DNA of 64,000 nt, taken from Amblyomma americanum. Its lineage: Eukaryota; Arthropoda; Arachnida; Ixodida; Ixodidae. Shown piece after piece: positions 36,247-48,229 of this stretch (the stretch's first letter is position 1; each line of letters begins with the position of its first letter). The stretch spans positions 145,974,121 to 146,038,120 of the forward strand of contig NC_135504.1 of assembly GCF_052857255.1 (NCBI RefSeq), written 5' to 3'. A model generated the notes under the pieces. The model was not told the origin of the DNA. It saw nothing but the letters and a program-made list of their open reading frames with translations, and did not search any database. The translations under genes and the position numbers were made by a program.

Positions 36247-39200
36247 CACTTGTAAAACCGATGTGTTGTGATTTAGCTCGTTTCGGTCTAAAACAGGTTG
36301 TTTCGTTGTATTAAGCAAGAATACATGCTTTTCGCGCAGTTATAAGAGAAAAAGTTTTGACGCGTATCAGAGGAACACTTGTAAAACCGATGTGTTGTGA
36401 TTTAGCTCGTTTCGGTCTAAAACAGCTTGTTTCGCTGTATTAAGCAAGAATACATGCTTTTCGCACAGTTATAAGAGAAAAAGTTTTGACGCGTGTCACA
36501 GGGACACTTGTAAAACCGATGTGTTCAAATTTAGCTCGTTTCGGTCTAAAACAACTTGTTTCGTTGTATTAAGCACGAATACATGCTTTTCGCGCAGTTA
36601 TAAGAGAAAAAAGTTTTGACGCGTATCAGAGGAAGACTTGTAAAACCGATGCGTTGTGATTTAGCTGGTTTTGGTCTAAAACAGCTTGTTTCGCTGTATT
36701 AAGCAAGAATACGTGCTTTTCGCGCAGTTATAAGAGAAAAAGTTTTGACGCGTGTCACAGGGACACTTGTAAAACCGATGTGTTGTGATTTAGCTCGTTT
36801 CGGCCTAAAACAGCTTGTTTCGTTGTATTAAGCAAGAATACGTGCTTTTCGCGCAGTTATTAGAGAAAAAGTTTTGGCGAGTATCACGTGGAACAATTGT
36901 AATACCGATGTGTTCAGATTTACCTCGTTTCGGTCTAAAACAGCTTGTTTCGTTGAACTAAGCACGAATACATGCTTTTCGCGCAGTTATAATTGAAAAA
37001 AGTTTTGACGCGTATCAGAGGAACACTTGTAAAACCGATGTGTTGTGATTTAGCTCGTTTCGGTCTAAAACAGCTTGTTTCGCTGTATTAAGCAAGAATA
37101 CATGCTTTTCGCGCAGTTATAAGAGAAAAAGTTTTGACGCGTGTCACAGGGACACTGGTAAAACCGATGTGTTCAGATTTAGCTCGTTTCGGTCTAAAAC
37201 AGCTTGTTTCGTCGTATTAAGCACGAATACATGCTTTTCGCGCAGTTATAAGAGAAAAAGTTTAGACGCGTATCAGAGGAACACTTGTAAAACCGATGTG
37301 TTCAGATTTAGCTCGTTTTGGTGTAAAACAGCTTGTTTCGTTGTATTAAGCAAGAATGCATGCTTTTCGCGCAGTTATAAGAGAAAAAGTTTAGACGCGT
37401 ATCAGAGGAACACTTGTAAAACCGATGTGTTGTGATTTAGCTCGTTTCGGTCTAAAACAGCTTGTTTCGTTGTATTAAGCAAGAATACATGCTTTTCGCG
37501 CAGTTATAAGAGAAAAAGTTTTTACGCGTATCAGAGGAACACTTGTAAAACTGATGTGTTGTGATTTAGCTCGTTTCGGTCTAAAACAGCTTGTTTCGCT
37601 GTATTAAGCAAGAATACATGCTTTTCGCGCAGTTATTAGAGAAAAAGTTTTGACACTTGTAATACCGATGTGTTGTGATTTGGCTCGTTTCGGTCTAAAA
37701 CAGCTTGTTTCAATGTATTAAGCAAGAATACATGCTTTTCGCGCAGTTATAAGAGAAAAAGATTTGACGCGTATCAGAGGAACACTTGTAAAGCCGATGT
37801 GTTGTGATTTAGCTCGTTTCGGTCTAAAACAGCTTGTTTCGCTGTATTAAGCAGGAATACATGCTTTTCGCGCAGTTATAAGAGAAAAAGTTTTAAAGGC
37901 GTGTCACAGAGACACTTGTAAAACCGATGTGTTCAGATTTAGCTCGTTTCGGTCTAAAACAGCTTGATTCGTTGTATTAAGCACGAATACATGCTTTTCG
38001 CGCAGTTATAAGAGAAAAAGTTTTGACGAGTATCACGTGGATACTTGTAAAACCGATGCGTTCAGATACAGCTCGTTTCGGTCTAAAACAGCTTGTTTCG
38101 TTTTATTAAGCACGAATACATGCTTTTCGCGCAGTTATAAGAGAAAAAGTTGTGACGCGGGTCACAGGGACACTTGTAAAACCGATGTGTTCAGATTTAC
38201 CTCGTTTCGGTCTAAAACAACTTGTTTCGTTGGACTAAGCAGGAATACATGCTTTTCGCGCAGTTATAAGAGAAAAAAAGTTTTGACGCGTATCAGAGGA
38301 ACACTTGTAAAACCGATGTGTTGTGATTTAGCTCGTTTCGGTCTAAAACAGCTTGTTTTGCTGTATTAAGCAAGAATACGTGCTTTTCGCGCAGTTATAA
38401 GAGAAAAAGTTGTGACGCGTGTCACAGGGACACTTGTAAAACCGATGTGTTCAGATTTACCTCGTTTCGGTCTAAAACAACTTGTTTCGTTGGACTAAGC
38501 AGGAATACATGCTTTTCGCGCAGTTATAAGAGAAAAAAAGTTTTGACGCGTATCAGAGGAACACTTGTAAAACCGATGTGTTGTGATTTAGCTCGTTTCG
38601 GTCTAAAACAGCTTGTTTTGCTGTATTAAGCAAGAATACGTGCTTTTCGCGCAGTTATAAGAGAAAAAGTTGTGACGCGTGTCACAGGGACACTTGTAAA
38701 ACCGATGTGTTCAGATTTACCTCGTTTCGGTCTAAAACAACTTGTTTCGTTTGACTAAGCAGGAATACATGCTGTTCGCGCAGTTATAAGAGAAAAAAAG
38801 TTTTGACGCGTATCAGAGGAACACTTGTAAAACCGATGTGTTGTGATTTAGCTCGTTTCGGTCTAAAACAGCTTGTTTTGCTGTATTAAGCAAGAATACG
38901 TGCTTTTCGCGCAGTTATAAGAGAAAAAGTTTTGACGCGTGTCACAGGGACACGTGTAAAACCGATGTGTTCAGATATAGCTCGTTTTGGTATAAAACAG
39001 CTTGTTTCGTTGTTTTAAGCACGAATACATGCTTTTAGCGCAGTTATAGAAGAAAAACTTTTGACGCGTATTAGAGAGACACTTGTAAAACCGATGTGTT
39101 CAGATTTAGCTCATCTCGGTCTAAAACAGCTTGATTCGTTGTATTAAGCAAGAATACATGCTTTTCGCGCAGGTATAAGAGAAAAAGTTTTGACGCGTGT

Positions 39201-42200
39201 CACAGGGACACTTGTAAAACCGATGTGTTGTGATTTAGCCCGTTTCGGTCTAAAACAGGTTGTTTCGTTCTATTAAGCAAGAATACAGGCTTTTCGCGGA
39301 GTTATAAGAGAAAAAGTTTTGACGCGTATCAGAGGAACACTTGTAAAACCGATGTGTTGTGATTTAGCTTGTTTCGGTCTAGAACAACTTGTTTCGCTGT
39401 ATTAAGCAAGAATACATGCTTTTCGCGCAGTTATAAGAGAAAAAGTTTTGACGCGTGTCACAGGGACACTTGTAAAACCGATGTGTTCAGATTTAGCTCG
39501 TTTCGGTCCAAAACAACTTGTTTCGTTGTATTAAGCACGAATACATGCTTTTCGCGCATTTATAAGAGAAAAAAGTTGACGCGTATCAGAGGAACACTTG
39601 TAAAACCGATGTGTTGCGATTTAGCTCGTTTCGGTCTAAAACAGCTTGTTTCGCTGTATTAAGCAAGAATACATGCTTTTCGCGCAGTTATAAGAGAAAA
39701 AGTTTTGACGCGTGTCACAGGGACACTTCTAAAACCGTTGTGCTGTGATTTAGCTCGTTTCGGTCTAAAACAGCTTGTTTCGTTGTATTAAGCAAGAATA
39801 CATGCTTTTCGCGCAGTTATAAGAGAAAAAAGTTTTGACGCTTATCAGAGGAACACTTGTAAAACCGATGTGTTGTGATTTAGCTCGTTTTGGTCTAAAA
39901 CCGCTTGTTTCGCTGTATTAAGCAAGAATACGTGCTTTTCCCGCAGCTATAAGAGAAAAAGTTTTGACGCGTGTCACAGGGACACTTGTAAAACCGATGT
40001 GTTCAGATCTAGCTCGTTTTGGTGTAAAACAGCTTGTTTCGTTGTATTAAGCAAGAATGCATGCTTTTCGTGCAGTTATAAGAGAAAAAGTTTAGACGCG
40101 TATCAGAGGAACACTTGTAAAACCGATGTGTTGTGATTTAGCTCGTTTCGGTCTATAACAGCTTGTTTCGTTGTATTAAGCAAGAATACATGCTTTTCGC
40201 GCAGTTATAAGAGAAAAAGTTTTGCGCGTATCAGAGGAACACTTGTAAAACCGATGTGTTGTGATTTAGCTCGTTTCGGTCTAAAACAGCTTGTTTCGCT
40301 GTATTAAGCAAGAATACATGCTTTTCGCGCAGTTATAAGAGAAAAAGTTTTGACGCGTGTCACAGGGACACTGGTAAAACCGATGTGTTCAGATTTAGCT
40401 CGTTTCGGTCTAAAACAGCTTGTTTCGTCGTATTAAGCAAGAATACATGCTTTTCGCGCAGTTATAAGAGAAAAAGTTTAGACGCGTATCAGAGGAACAC
40501 TTGTAAAACCGATGTGTTGTGATTTAGCTCGTTTCGGTCTAAAACAGCTTGTTTTGCTGTATTAAGCAAGAATACGTGCTTTTCGCGCAGTTATAAGAGA
40601 AAAAGTTTTGACGCGTGTCACAGGGACACGTGTAAAACCGACGTGTTCAGATCTAGCTCGTTTCGGTCTAAAACAGCTTGATTCGTTGTATTAAGCACGA
40701 ATACATGCTTTTCGCGCAGTTATAAGAGAAAAAGTTGTGACGCGTGTCACAGGGACACTTGTAAAACCGATTTGTTCAGATTTACCTCGTTTCGGTCTAA
40801 AACAACTTGTTTCGTTGGACTAAGCAGGAATACATGCTTTTCGCGCAGTTATAAGAGAAAAAAAGTTTTGACGCGTATCAGAGGAACACTTGTAAAACCG
40901 TTGTGTTGTGATTTAGCTCGTTTCGGTCTAAAACAGCTTGTTTTGCTGTATTAAGCAAGAATACGTGCTTTTCGCGCAGTTATAAGAGAAAAAGTTTTGA
41001 CGCGTGTCACAGGGACACGTGTAAAACCGATGTGTTCAGATATAGCTCGTTTTGGTATAAAACAGCTTGTTTCGTTGTTTTAAGCACGAATACATGCTTT
41101 TCGCGCAGTTATAGAAGAAAAACTTTTGACGCGTATTAGAGAGACACTTGTAAAACCGATGTGTTCAAATTTAGCTCATCTCGGTCTAAAACAGCTTGAT
41201 TCGTTGTATTAAGCACGAATACATGCTTTTCGCGCAGTTATGAGAAAAAGTTTTGACGCGTGTCACAGGGACACTTGTAAAACCGATGTGTTCAGATTTA
41301 GCTCGGTTCGGTCTAAAACAGCTTGTTTCGTTGTATTAAGCACGAATACATGCTTTTCGCGCAGTTATAAGAGAAAAAGTTTTGACGAATATCACGTGGA
41401 CACTTGTAAAACCGATGTGTTGTGATTTAGCTCGTTTCGGTCTAGAACAGCTTGTTTCGCTGTATTAAGCAAGAATACATGCTTTTCGCGCAGGTATAAG
41501 AGAAAAAGTTTTGACGCGTGTCACAGGGACACTTGTAAAACCGATGTGTTGTGATTTAGCCCGTTTCGGTCTAAAACAGGTTGTTTCGTTGTATTAAGCA
41601 AGAATACAGGCTTTTCGCGAGTTATAAGAGAAAAAGTTTTGACGCGTATCAGAGGAACACTTGTAAAACCGATGTGTTGTGATTTAGCTTGTTTCGGTCT
41701 AGAACAACTTGTTTCGCTGTATTAAGCAAGAATACATTCTTTTCGCGCAGTTATAAGAGAAAAAGTTTTGACGCGTGTCACAGGGACACTTGTAAAACCG
41801 ATGTGTTCAGATTTAGCTCGTTTCGGTCCAAAACAACTTGTTTCGTTGTATTAAGCACGAATACATGCTTTTCGCGCATTTATAGGAGAAAAAAGTTGAC
41901 GCGTATCAGAGGAACACTTGTAAAACCGATGTGCTGCGATTTAGCTCGTTACGGTCTAAAACAGCTTGTTTCGCTGTATTAAGCAAGAATACATGCTTTT
42001 CGCGCAGTTATAAGAGAAAAAGTTTTGACGCGTGTCACAGGGACACTTCTAAAACCGATGTGTTGTGATTTAGCTCGTTTCGGTCTAAAACAGCTTGTTT
42101 CGTTGTATTAAGCAAGAATACATGCTTTTCGCGCAGTTATAAGAGAAAAAAGTTTTGACGCTTATCAGAGGAACACTTGTAAAACCGATGTGTTGTGATT

Positions 42201-42946
42201 TAGCTCGTTTTGGTCTAAAACAGCTTGTTTCGTTGTATTAAGCAAGAATACGTGCTTTTCCCGCAGCTATAAGAGAAAAAGTTTTGACGCGTGTCACAGG
42301 GACACTTGTAAAACCGATGTGTTCAGATCTAGCTCGTTTTGGTGTAAAACAGCTTGTTTCGTTGTATTAAGCAAGAATGCATGCTTTTCGTGCAGTTATA
42401 AGAGAAAAAGTTTAGACGCGTATCAGAGGAACACTTGTAAAACCGATGTGTTGTGATTTAGCTCGTTTCGGTCTATAACAGCTTGTTTCGTTGTATTAAG
42501 CAAGAATACATGCTTTTCGCGCAGTTATAAGAGAAAAAGTTTTGCGCGTATCAGAGGAACACTTGTAAAACCGATGTGTTGTGATTTAGCTCGTTTCGGT
42601 CTAAAACAGCTTGTTTCGCTGTATTAAGCAAGAATACATGCTTTTCGTGCAGTTATAAGAGAAAAAGTTTTGACGCGTGTCACAGGGACACTGGTAAAAC
42701 CGATGTGTTCAGATTTAGCTCGTTTCGGTCTAAAACAGCTTGTTTCGTCGTATTAAGCACGAATACATGCTTTTCGCGCAGTTATAAGAGAAAAAGTTTA
42801 GACGCGTATCAGAGGAACACTTGTAAAACCGATGTGTTGTGATTTAGCTCGTTTCGGTCTAAAACAGCTTGTTTCGTTGTATTAAGCAAGAATACATGCT
42901 TTTCGCGCAGTTATAAGAGAAAAAGTTTTGAGGCGTATCAGAGGAA
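36247..42946 (+). repeat. right-hand HOR, copy 1 (6700 bp, 52 units)
   Basis: First of three long copies. 37,169 aligns with 43,869 and 49,152, and 38,037 with 44,737 and 50,020. Characteristic parts are a unit with a 15-16 bp deletion (GTTTTGACACTTGTAATACC near 37,647), a three-fold dimer at 38,108..38,887, and units with AGCGCAGTTATAGAAG, GCGGAGTTATAAG, GCATTTATAAG and CCCGCAGCTATAAG. Inside it, about 39,150..40,540 and 41,470..42,860 are themselves similar at an offset of 2320 bp (18 units). Confidence 0.88.
38108..38887 (+). repeat. three-fold local repeat of a 260-bp dimer
   Basis: Three direct copies of a two-unit module (38,108, 38,368 and 38,628, each 260 bp). The first unit carries AGTTGTGACGCG with TTTACCTCG and an ACTAAGCAGG ending. 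The second carries AGAGAAAAAAAGTTTTG (two extra A) and CTTGTTTTGCTG. The third copy has private marks CGTTTGACTAAG and CATGCTGTTCGCG. A single dimer of this type recurs near 40,730 within the same HOR copy. Confidence 0.87.
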
Positions 42947-45900
42947 CACTTGTAAAACCGATGTGTTGTGATTTAGCTCGTTTCGGTCTAAAACAGGTTG
43001 TTTCGTTGTATTAAGCAAGAATACATGCTTTTCGCGCAGTTATAAGAGAAAAAGTTTTGACGCGTATCAGAGGAACACTTGTAAAACCGATGTGTTGTGA
43101 TTTAGCTCGTTTCGGTCTAAAACAGCTTGTTTCGCTGTATTAAGCAAGAATACATGCTTTTCGCACAGTTATAAGAGAAAAAGTTTTGACGCGTGTCACA
43201 GGGACACTTGTAAAACCGATGTGTTCAAATTTAGCTCGTTTCGGTCTAAAACAACTTGTTTCGTTGTATTAAGCACGAATACATGCTTTTCGCGCAGTTA
43301 TAAGAGAAAAAAGTTTTGACGCGTATCAGAGGAAGACTTGTAAAACCGATGCGTTGTGATTTAGCTGGTTTTGGTCTAAAACAGCTTGTTTCGCTGTATT
43401 AAGCAAGAATACGTGCTTTTCGCGCAGTTATAAGAGAAAAAGTTTTGACGCGTGTCACAGGGACACTTGTAAAACCGATGTGTTGTGATTTAGCTCGTTT
43501 CGGCCTAAAACAGCTTGTTTCGTTGTATTAAGCAAGAATACGTGCTTTTCGCGCAGTTATTAGAGAAAAAGTTTTGACGAGTATCACGTGGAACAATTGT
43601 AATACCGATGTGTTCAGATTTACCTCGTTTCGGTCTAAAACAGCTTGTTTCGTTGAACTAAGCACGAATACATGCTTTTCGCGCAGTTATAATTGAAAAA
43701 AGTTTTGACGCGTATCAGAGGAACACTTGTAAAACCGATGTGTTGTGATTTAGCTCGTTTCGGTCTAAAACAGCTTGTTTCGCTGTATTAAGCAAGAATA
43801 CATGCTTTTCGCGCAGTTATAAGAGAAAAAGTTTTGACGCGTGTCACAGGGACACTGGTAAAACCGATGTGTTCAGATTTAGCTCGTTTCGGTCTAAAAC
43901 AGCTTGTTTCGTCGTATTAAGCACGAATACATGCTTTTCGCGCAGTTATAAGAGAAAAAGTTTAGACGCGTATCAGAGGAACACTTGTAAAACCGATGTG
44001 TTCAGATTTAGCTCGTTTTGGTGTAAAACAGCTTGTTTCGTTGTATTAAGCAAGAATGCATGCTTTTCGCGCAGTTATAAGAGAAAAAGTTTAGACGCGT
44101 ATCAGAGGAACACTTGTAAAACCGATGTGTTGTGATTTAGCTCGTTTCGGTCTAAAACAGCTTGTTTCGTTGTATTAAGCAAGAATACATGCTTTTCGCG
44201 CAGTTATAAGAGAAAAAGTTTTTACGCGTATCAGAGGAACACTTGTAAAACTGATGTGTTGTGATTTAGCTCGTTTCGGTCTAAAACAGCTTGTTTCGCT
44301 GTATTAAGCAAGAATACATGCTTTTCGCGCAGTTATTAGAGAAAAAGTTTTGACACTTGTAATACCGATGTGTTGTGATTTGGCTCGTTTCGGTCTAAAA
44401 CAGCTTGTTTCAATGTATTAAGCAAGAATACATGCTTTTCGCGCAGTTATAAGAGAAAAAGATTTGACGCGTATCAGAGGAACACTTGTAAAGCCGATGT
44501 GTTGTGATTTAGCTCGTTTCGGTCTAAAACAGCTTGTTTCGCTGTATTAAGCAGGAATACATGCTTTTCGCGCAGTTATAAGAGAAAAAGTTTTAAAGGC
44601 GTGTCACAGAGACACTTGTAAAACCGATGTGTTCAGATTTAGCTCGTTTCGGTCTAAAACAGCTTGATTCGTTGTATTAAGCACGAATACATGCTTTTCG
44701 CGCAGTTATAAGAGAAAAAGTTTTGACGAGTATCACGTGGATACTTGTAAAACCGATGCGTTCAGATACAGCTCGTTTCGGTCTAAAACAGCTTGTTTCG
44801 TTTTATTAAGCACGAATACATGCTTTTCGCGCAGTTATAAGAGAAAAAGTTGTGACGCGGGTCACAGGAACACTTGTAAAACCGATGTGTTCAGATTTAC
44901 CTCGTTTCGGTCTAAAACAACTTGTTTCGTTGGACTAAGCAGGAATACATGCTTTTCGCGCAGTTATAAGAGAAAAAAAGTTTTGACGCGTATCAGAGGA
45001 ACACTTGTAAAACCGATGTGTTGTGATTTAGCTCGTTTCGGTCTAAAACAGCTTGTTTTGCTGTATTAAGCAAGAATACGTGCTTTTCGCGCAGTTATAA
45101 GAGAAAAAGTTGTGACGCGTGTCACAGGGACACTTGTAAAACCGATGTGTTCAGATTTACCTCGTTTCGGTCTAAAACAACTTGTTTCGTTGGACTAAGC
45201 AGGAATACATGCTTTTCGCGCAGTTATAAGAGAAAAAAAGTTTTGACGCGTATCAGAGGAACACTTGTAAAACCGATGTGTTGTGATTTAGCTCGTTTCG
45301 GTCTAAAACAGCTTGTTTTGCTGTATTAAGCAAGAATACGTGCTTTTCGCGCAGTTATAAGAGAAAAAGTTGTGACGCGTGTCACAGGGACACTTGTAAA
45401 ACCGATGTGTTCAGATTTACCTCGTTTCGGTCTAAAACAACTTGTTTCGTTTGACTAAGCAGGAATACATGCTGTTCGCGCAGTTATAAGAGAAAAAAAG
45501 TTTTGACGCGTATCAGAGGAACACTTGTAAAACCGATGTGTTGTGATTTAGCTCGTTTCGGTCTAAAACAGCTTGTTTTGCTGTATTAAGCAAGAATACG
45601 TGCTTTTCGCGCAGTTATAAGAGAAAAAGTTTTGACGCGTGTCACAGGGACACGTGTAAAACCGATGTGTTCAGATATAGCTCGTTTTGGTATAAAACAG
45701 CTTGTTTCGTTGTTTTAAGCACGAATACATGCTTTTAGCGCAGTTATAGAAGAAAAACTTTTGACGCGTATTAGAGAGACACTTGTAAAACCGATGTGTT
45801 CAGATTTAGCTCATCTCGGTCTAAAACAGCTTGATTCGTTGTATTAAGCAAGAATACATGCTTTTCGCGCAGGTATAAGAGAAAAAGTTTTGACGCGTGT

Positions 45901-48229
45901 CACAGGGACACTTGTAAAACCGATGTGTTGTGATTTAGCCCGTTTCGGTCTAAAACAGGTTGTTTCGTTCTATTAAGCAAGAATACAGGCTTTTCGCGGA
46001 GTTATAAGAGAAAAAGTTTTGACGCGTATCAGAGGAACACTTGTAAAACCGATGTGTTGTGATTTAGCTTGTTTCGGTCTAGAACAACTTGTTTCGCTGT
46101 ATTAAGCAAGAATACATGCTTTTCGCGCAGTTATAAGAGAAAAAGTTTTGACGCGTGTCACAGGGACACTTGTAAAACCGATGTGTTCAGATTTAGCTCG
46201 TTTCGGTCCAAAACAACTTGTTTCGTTGTATTAAGCACGAATACATGCTTTTCGCGCATTTATAAGAGAAAAAAGTTGACGCGTATCAGAGGAACACTTG
46301 TAAAACCGATGTGTTGCGATTTAGCTCGTTTCGGTCTAAAACAGCTTGTTTCGCTGTATTAAGCAAGAATACATGCTTTTCGCGCAGTTATAAGAGAAAA
46401 AGTTTTGACGCGTGTCACAGGGACACTTCTAAAACCGTTGTGCTGTGATTTAGCTCGTTTCGGTCTAAAACAGCTTGTTTCGTTGTATTAAGCAAGAATA
46501 CATGCTTTTCGCGCAGTTATAAGAGAAAAAAGTTTTGACGCTTATCAGAGGAACACTTGTAAAACCGATGTGTTGTGATTTAGCTCGTTTTGGTCTAAAA
46601 CCGCTTGTTTCGCTGTATTAAGCAAGAATACGTGCTTTTCCCGCAGCTATAAGAGAAAAAGTTTTGACGCGTGTCACAGGGACACTTGTAAAACCGATGT
46701 GTTCAGATCTAGCTCGTTTTGGTGTAAAACAGCTTGTTTCGTTGTATTAAGCAAGAATGCATGCTTTTCGTGCAGTTATAAGAGAAAAAGTTTAGACGCG
46801 TATCAGAGGAACACTTGTAAAACCGATGTGTTGTGATTTAGCTCGTTTCGGTCTATAACAGCTTGTTTCGTTGTATTAAGCAAGAATACATGCTTTTCGC
46901 GCAGTTATAAGAGAAAAAGTTTTGCGCGTATCAGAGGAACACTTGTAAAACCGATGTGTTGTGATTTAGCTCGTTTCGGTCTAAAACAGCTTGTTTCGCT
47001 GTATTAAGCAAGAATACATGCTTTTCGCGCAGTTATAAGAGAAAAAGTTTTGACGCGTGTCACAGGGACACTGGTAAAACCGATGTGTTCAGATTTAGCT
47101 CGTTTCGGTCTAAAACAGCTTGTTTCGTCGTATTAAGCAAGAATACATGCTTTTCGCGCAGTTATAAGAGAAAAAGTTTAGACGCGTATCAGAGGAACAC
47201 TTGTAAAACCGATGTGTTGTGATTTAGCTCGTTTCGGTCTAAAACAGCTTGTTTTGCTGTATTAAGCAAGAATACGTGCTTTTCGCGCAGTTATAAGAGA
47301 AAAAGTTTTGACGCGTGTCACAGGGACACGTGTAAAACCGACGTGTTCAGATCTAGCTCGTTTCGGTCTAAAACAGCTTGATTCGTTGTATTAAGCACGA
47401 ATACATGCTTTTCGCGCAGTTATAAGAGAAAAAGTTGTGACGCGTGTCACAGGGACACTTGTAAAACCGATTTGTTCAGATTTACCTCGTTTCGGTCTAA
47501 AACAACTTGTTTCGTTGGACTAAGCAGGAATACATGCTTTTCGCGCAGTTATAAGAGAAAAAAAGTTTTGACGCGTATCAGAGGAACACTTGTAAAACCG
47601 TTGTGTTGTGATTTAGCTCGTTTCGGTCTAAAACAGCTTGTTTTGCTGTATTAAGCAAGAATACGTGCTTTTCGCGCAGTTATAAGAGAAAAAGTTTTGA
47701 CGCGTGTCACAGGGACACGTGTAAAACCGATGTGTTCAGATATAGCTCGTTTTGGTATAAAACAGCTTGTTTCGTTGTTTTAAGCACGAATACATGCTTT
47801 TCGCGCAGTTATAGAAGAAAAACTTTTGACGCGTATTAGAGAGACACTTGTAAAACCGATGTGTTCAAATTTAGCTCATCTCGGTCTAAAACAGCTTGAT
47901 TCGTTGTATTAAGCACGAATACATGCTTTTCGCGCAGTTATGAGAAAAAGTTTTGACGCGTGTCACAGGGACACTTGTAAAACCGATGTGTTCAGATTTA
48001 GCTCGGTTCGGTCTAAAACAGCTTGTTTCGTTGTATTAAGCACGAATACATGCTTTTCGCGCAGTTATAAGAGAAAAAGTTGTGACGAATATCACGTGGA
48101 CACTTGTAAAACCGATGTGTTGTGATTTAGCTCGTTTCGGTCTAAAACAGCTTGTTTCGCTGTATTAAGCAAGAATACATGCTTTTCGCGCAGGTATAAG
48201 AGAAAAAGTTTTGACGCGTGTCACAGGGA
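42947..48229 (+). repeat. right-hand HOR, copy 2 (5283 bp, 41 units, shortened)
   Basis: Matches copy 1 closely up to about 48,050. It lacks an 11-unit tract (about 1.42 kb) that corresponds to the end of copy 1 at about 41,380..42,946. The changes noticed are single bases, for example GGTCACAGGAACAC near 44,862 in place of GGTCACAGGGACAC. From about 48,080 the marks (GTTGTGACGAATATC) match the left flank of copy 1 at 36,096 instead of its interior, which places an exchange point near 48,010..48,080. Confidence 0.86.
44808..45587 (+). repeat. three-fold 260-bp dimer in HOR copy 2
   Basis: Same three-fold dimer as at 38,108, displaced by exactly 6700 bp, with the same private marks in its third member. 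The local triplication is therefore older than the HOR duplication. Confidence 0.87.
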
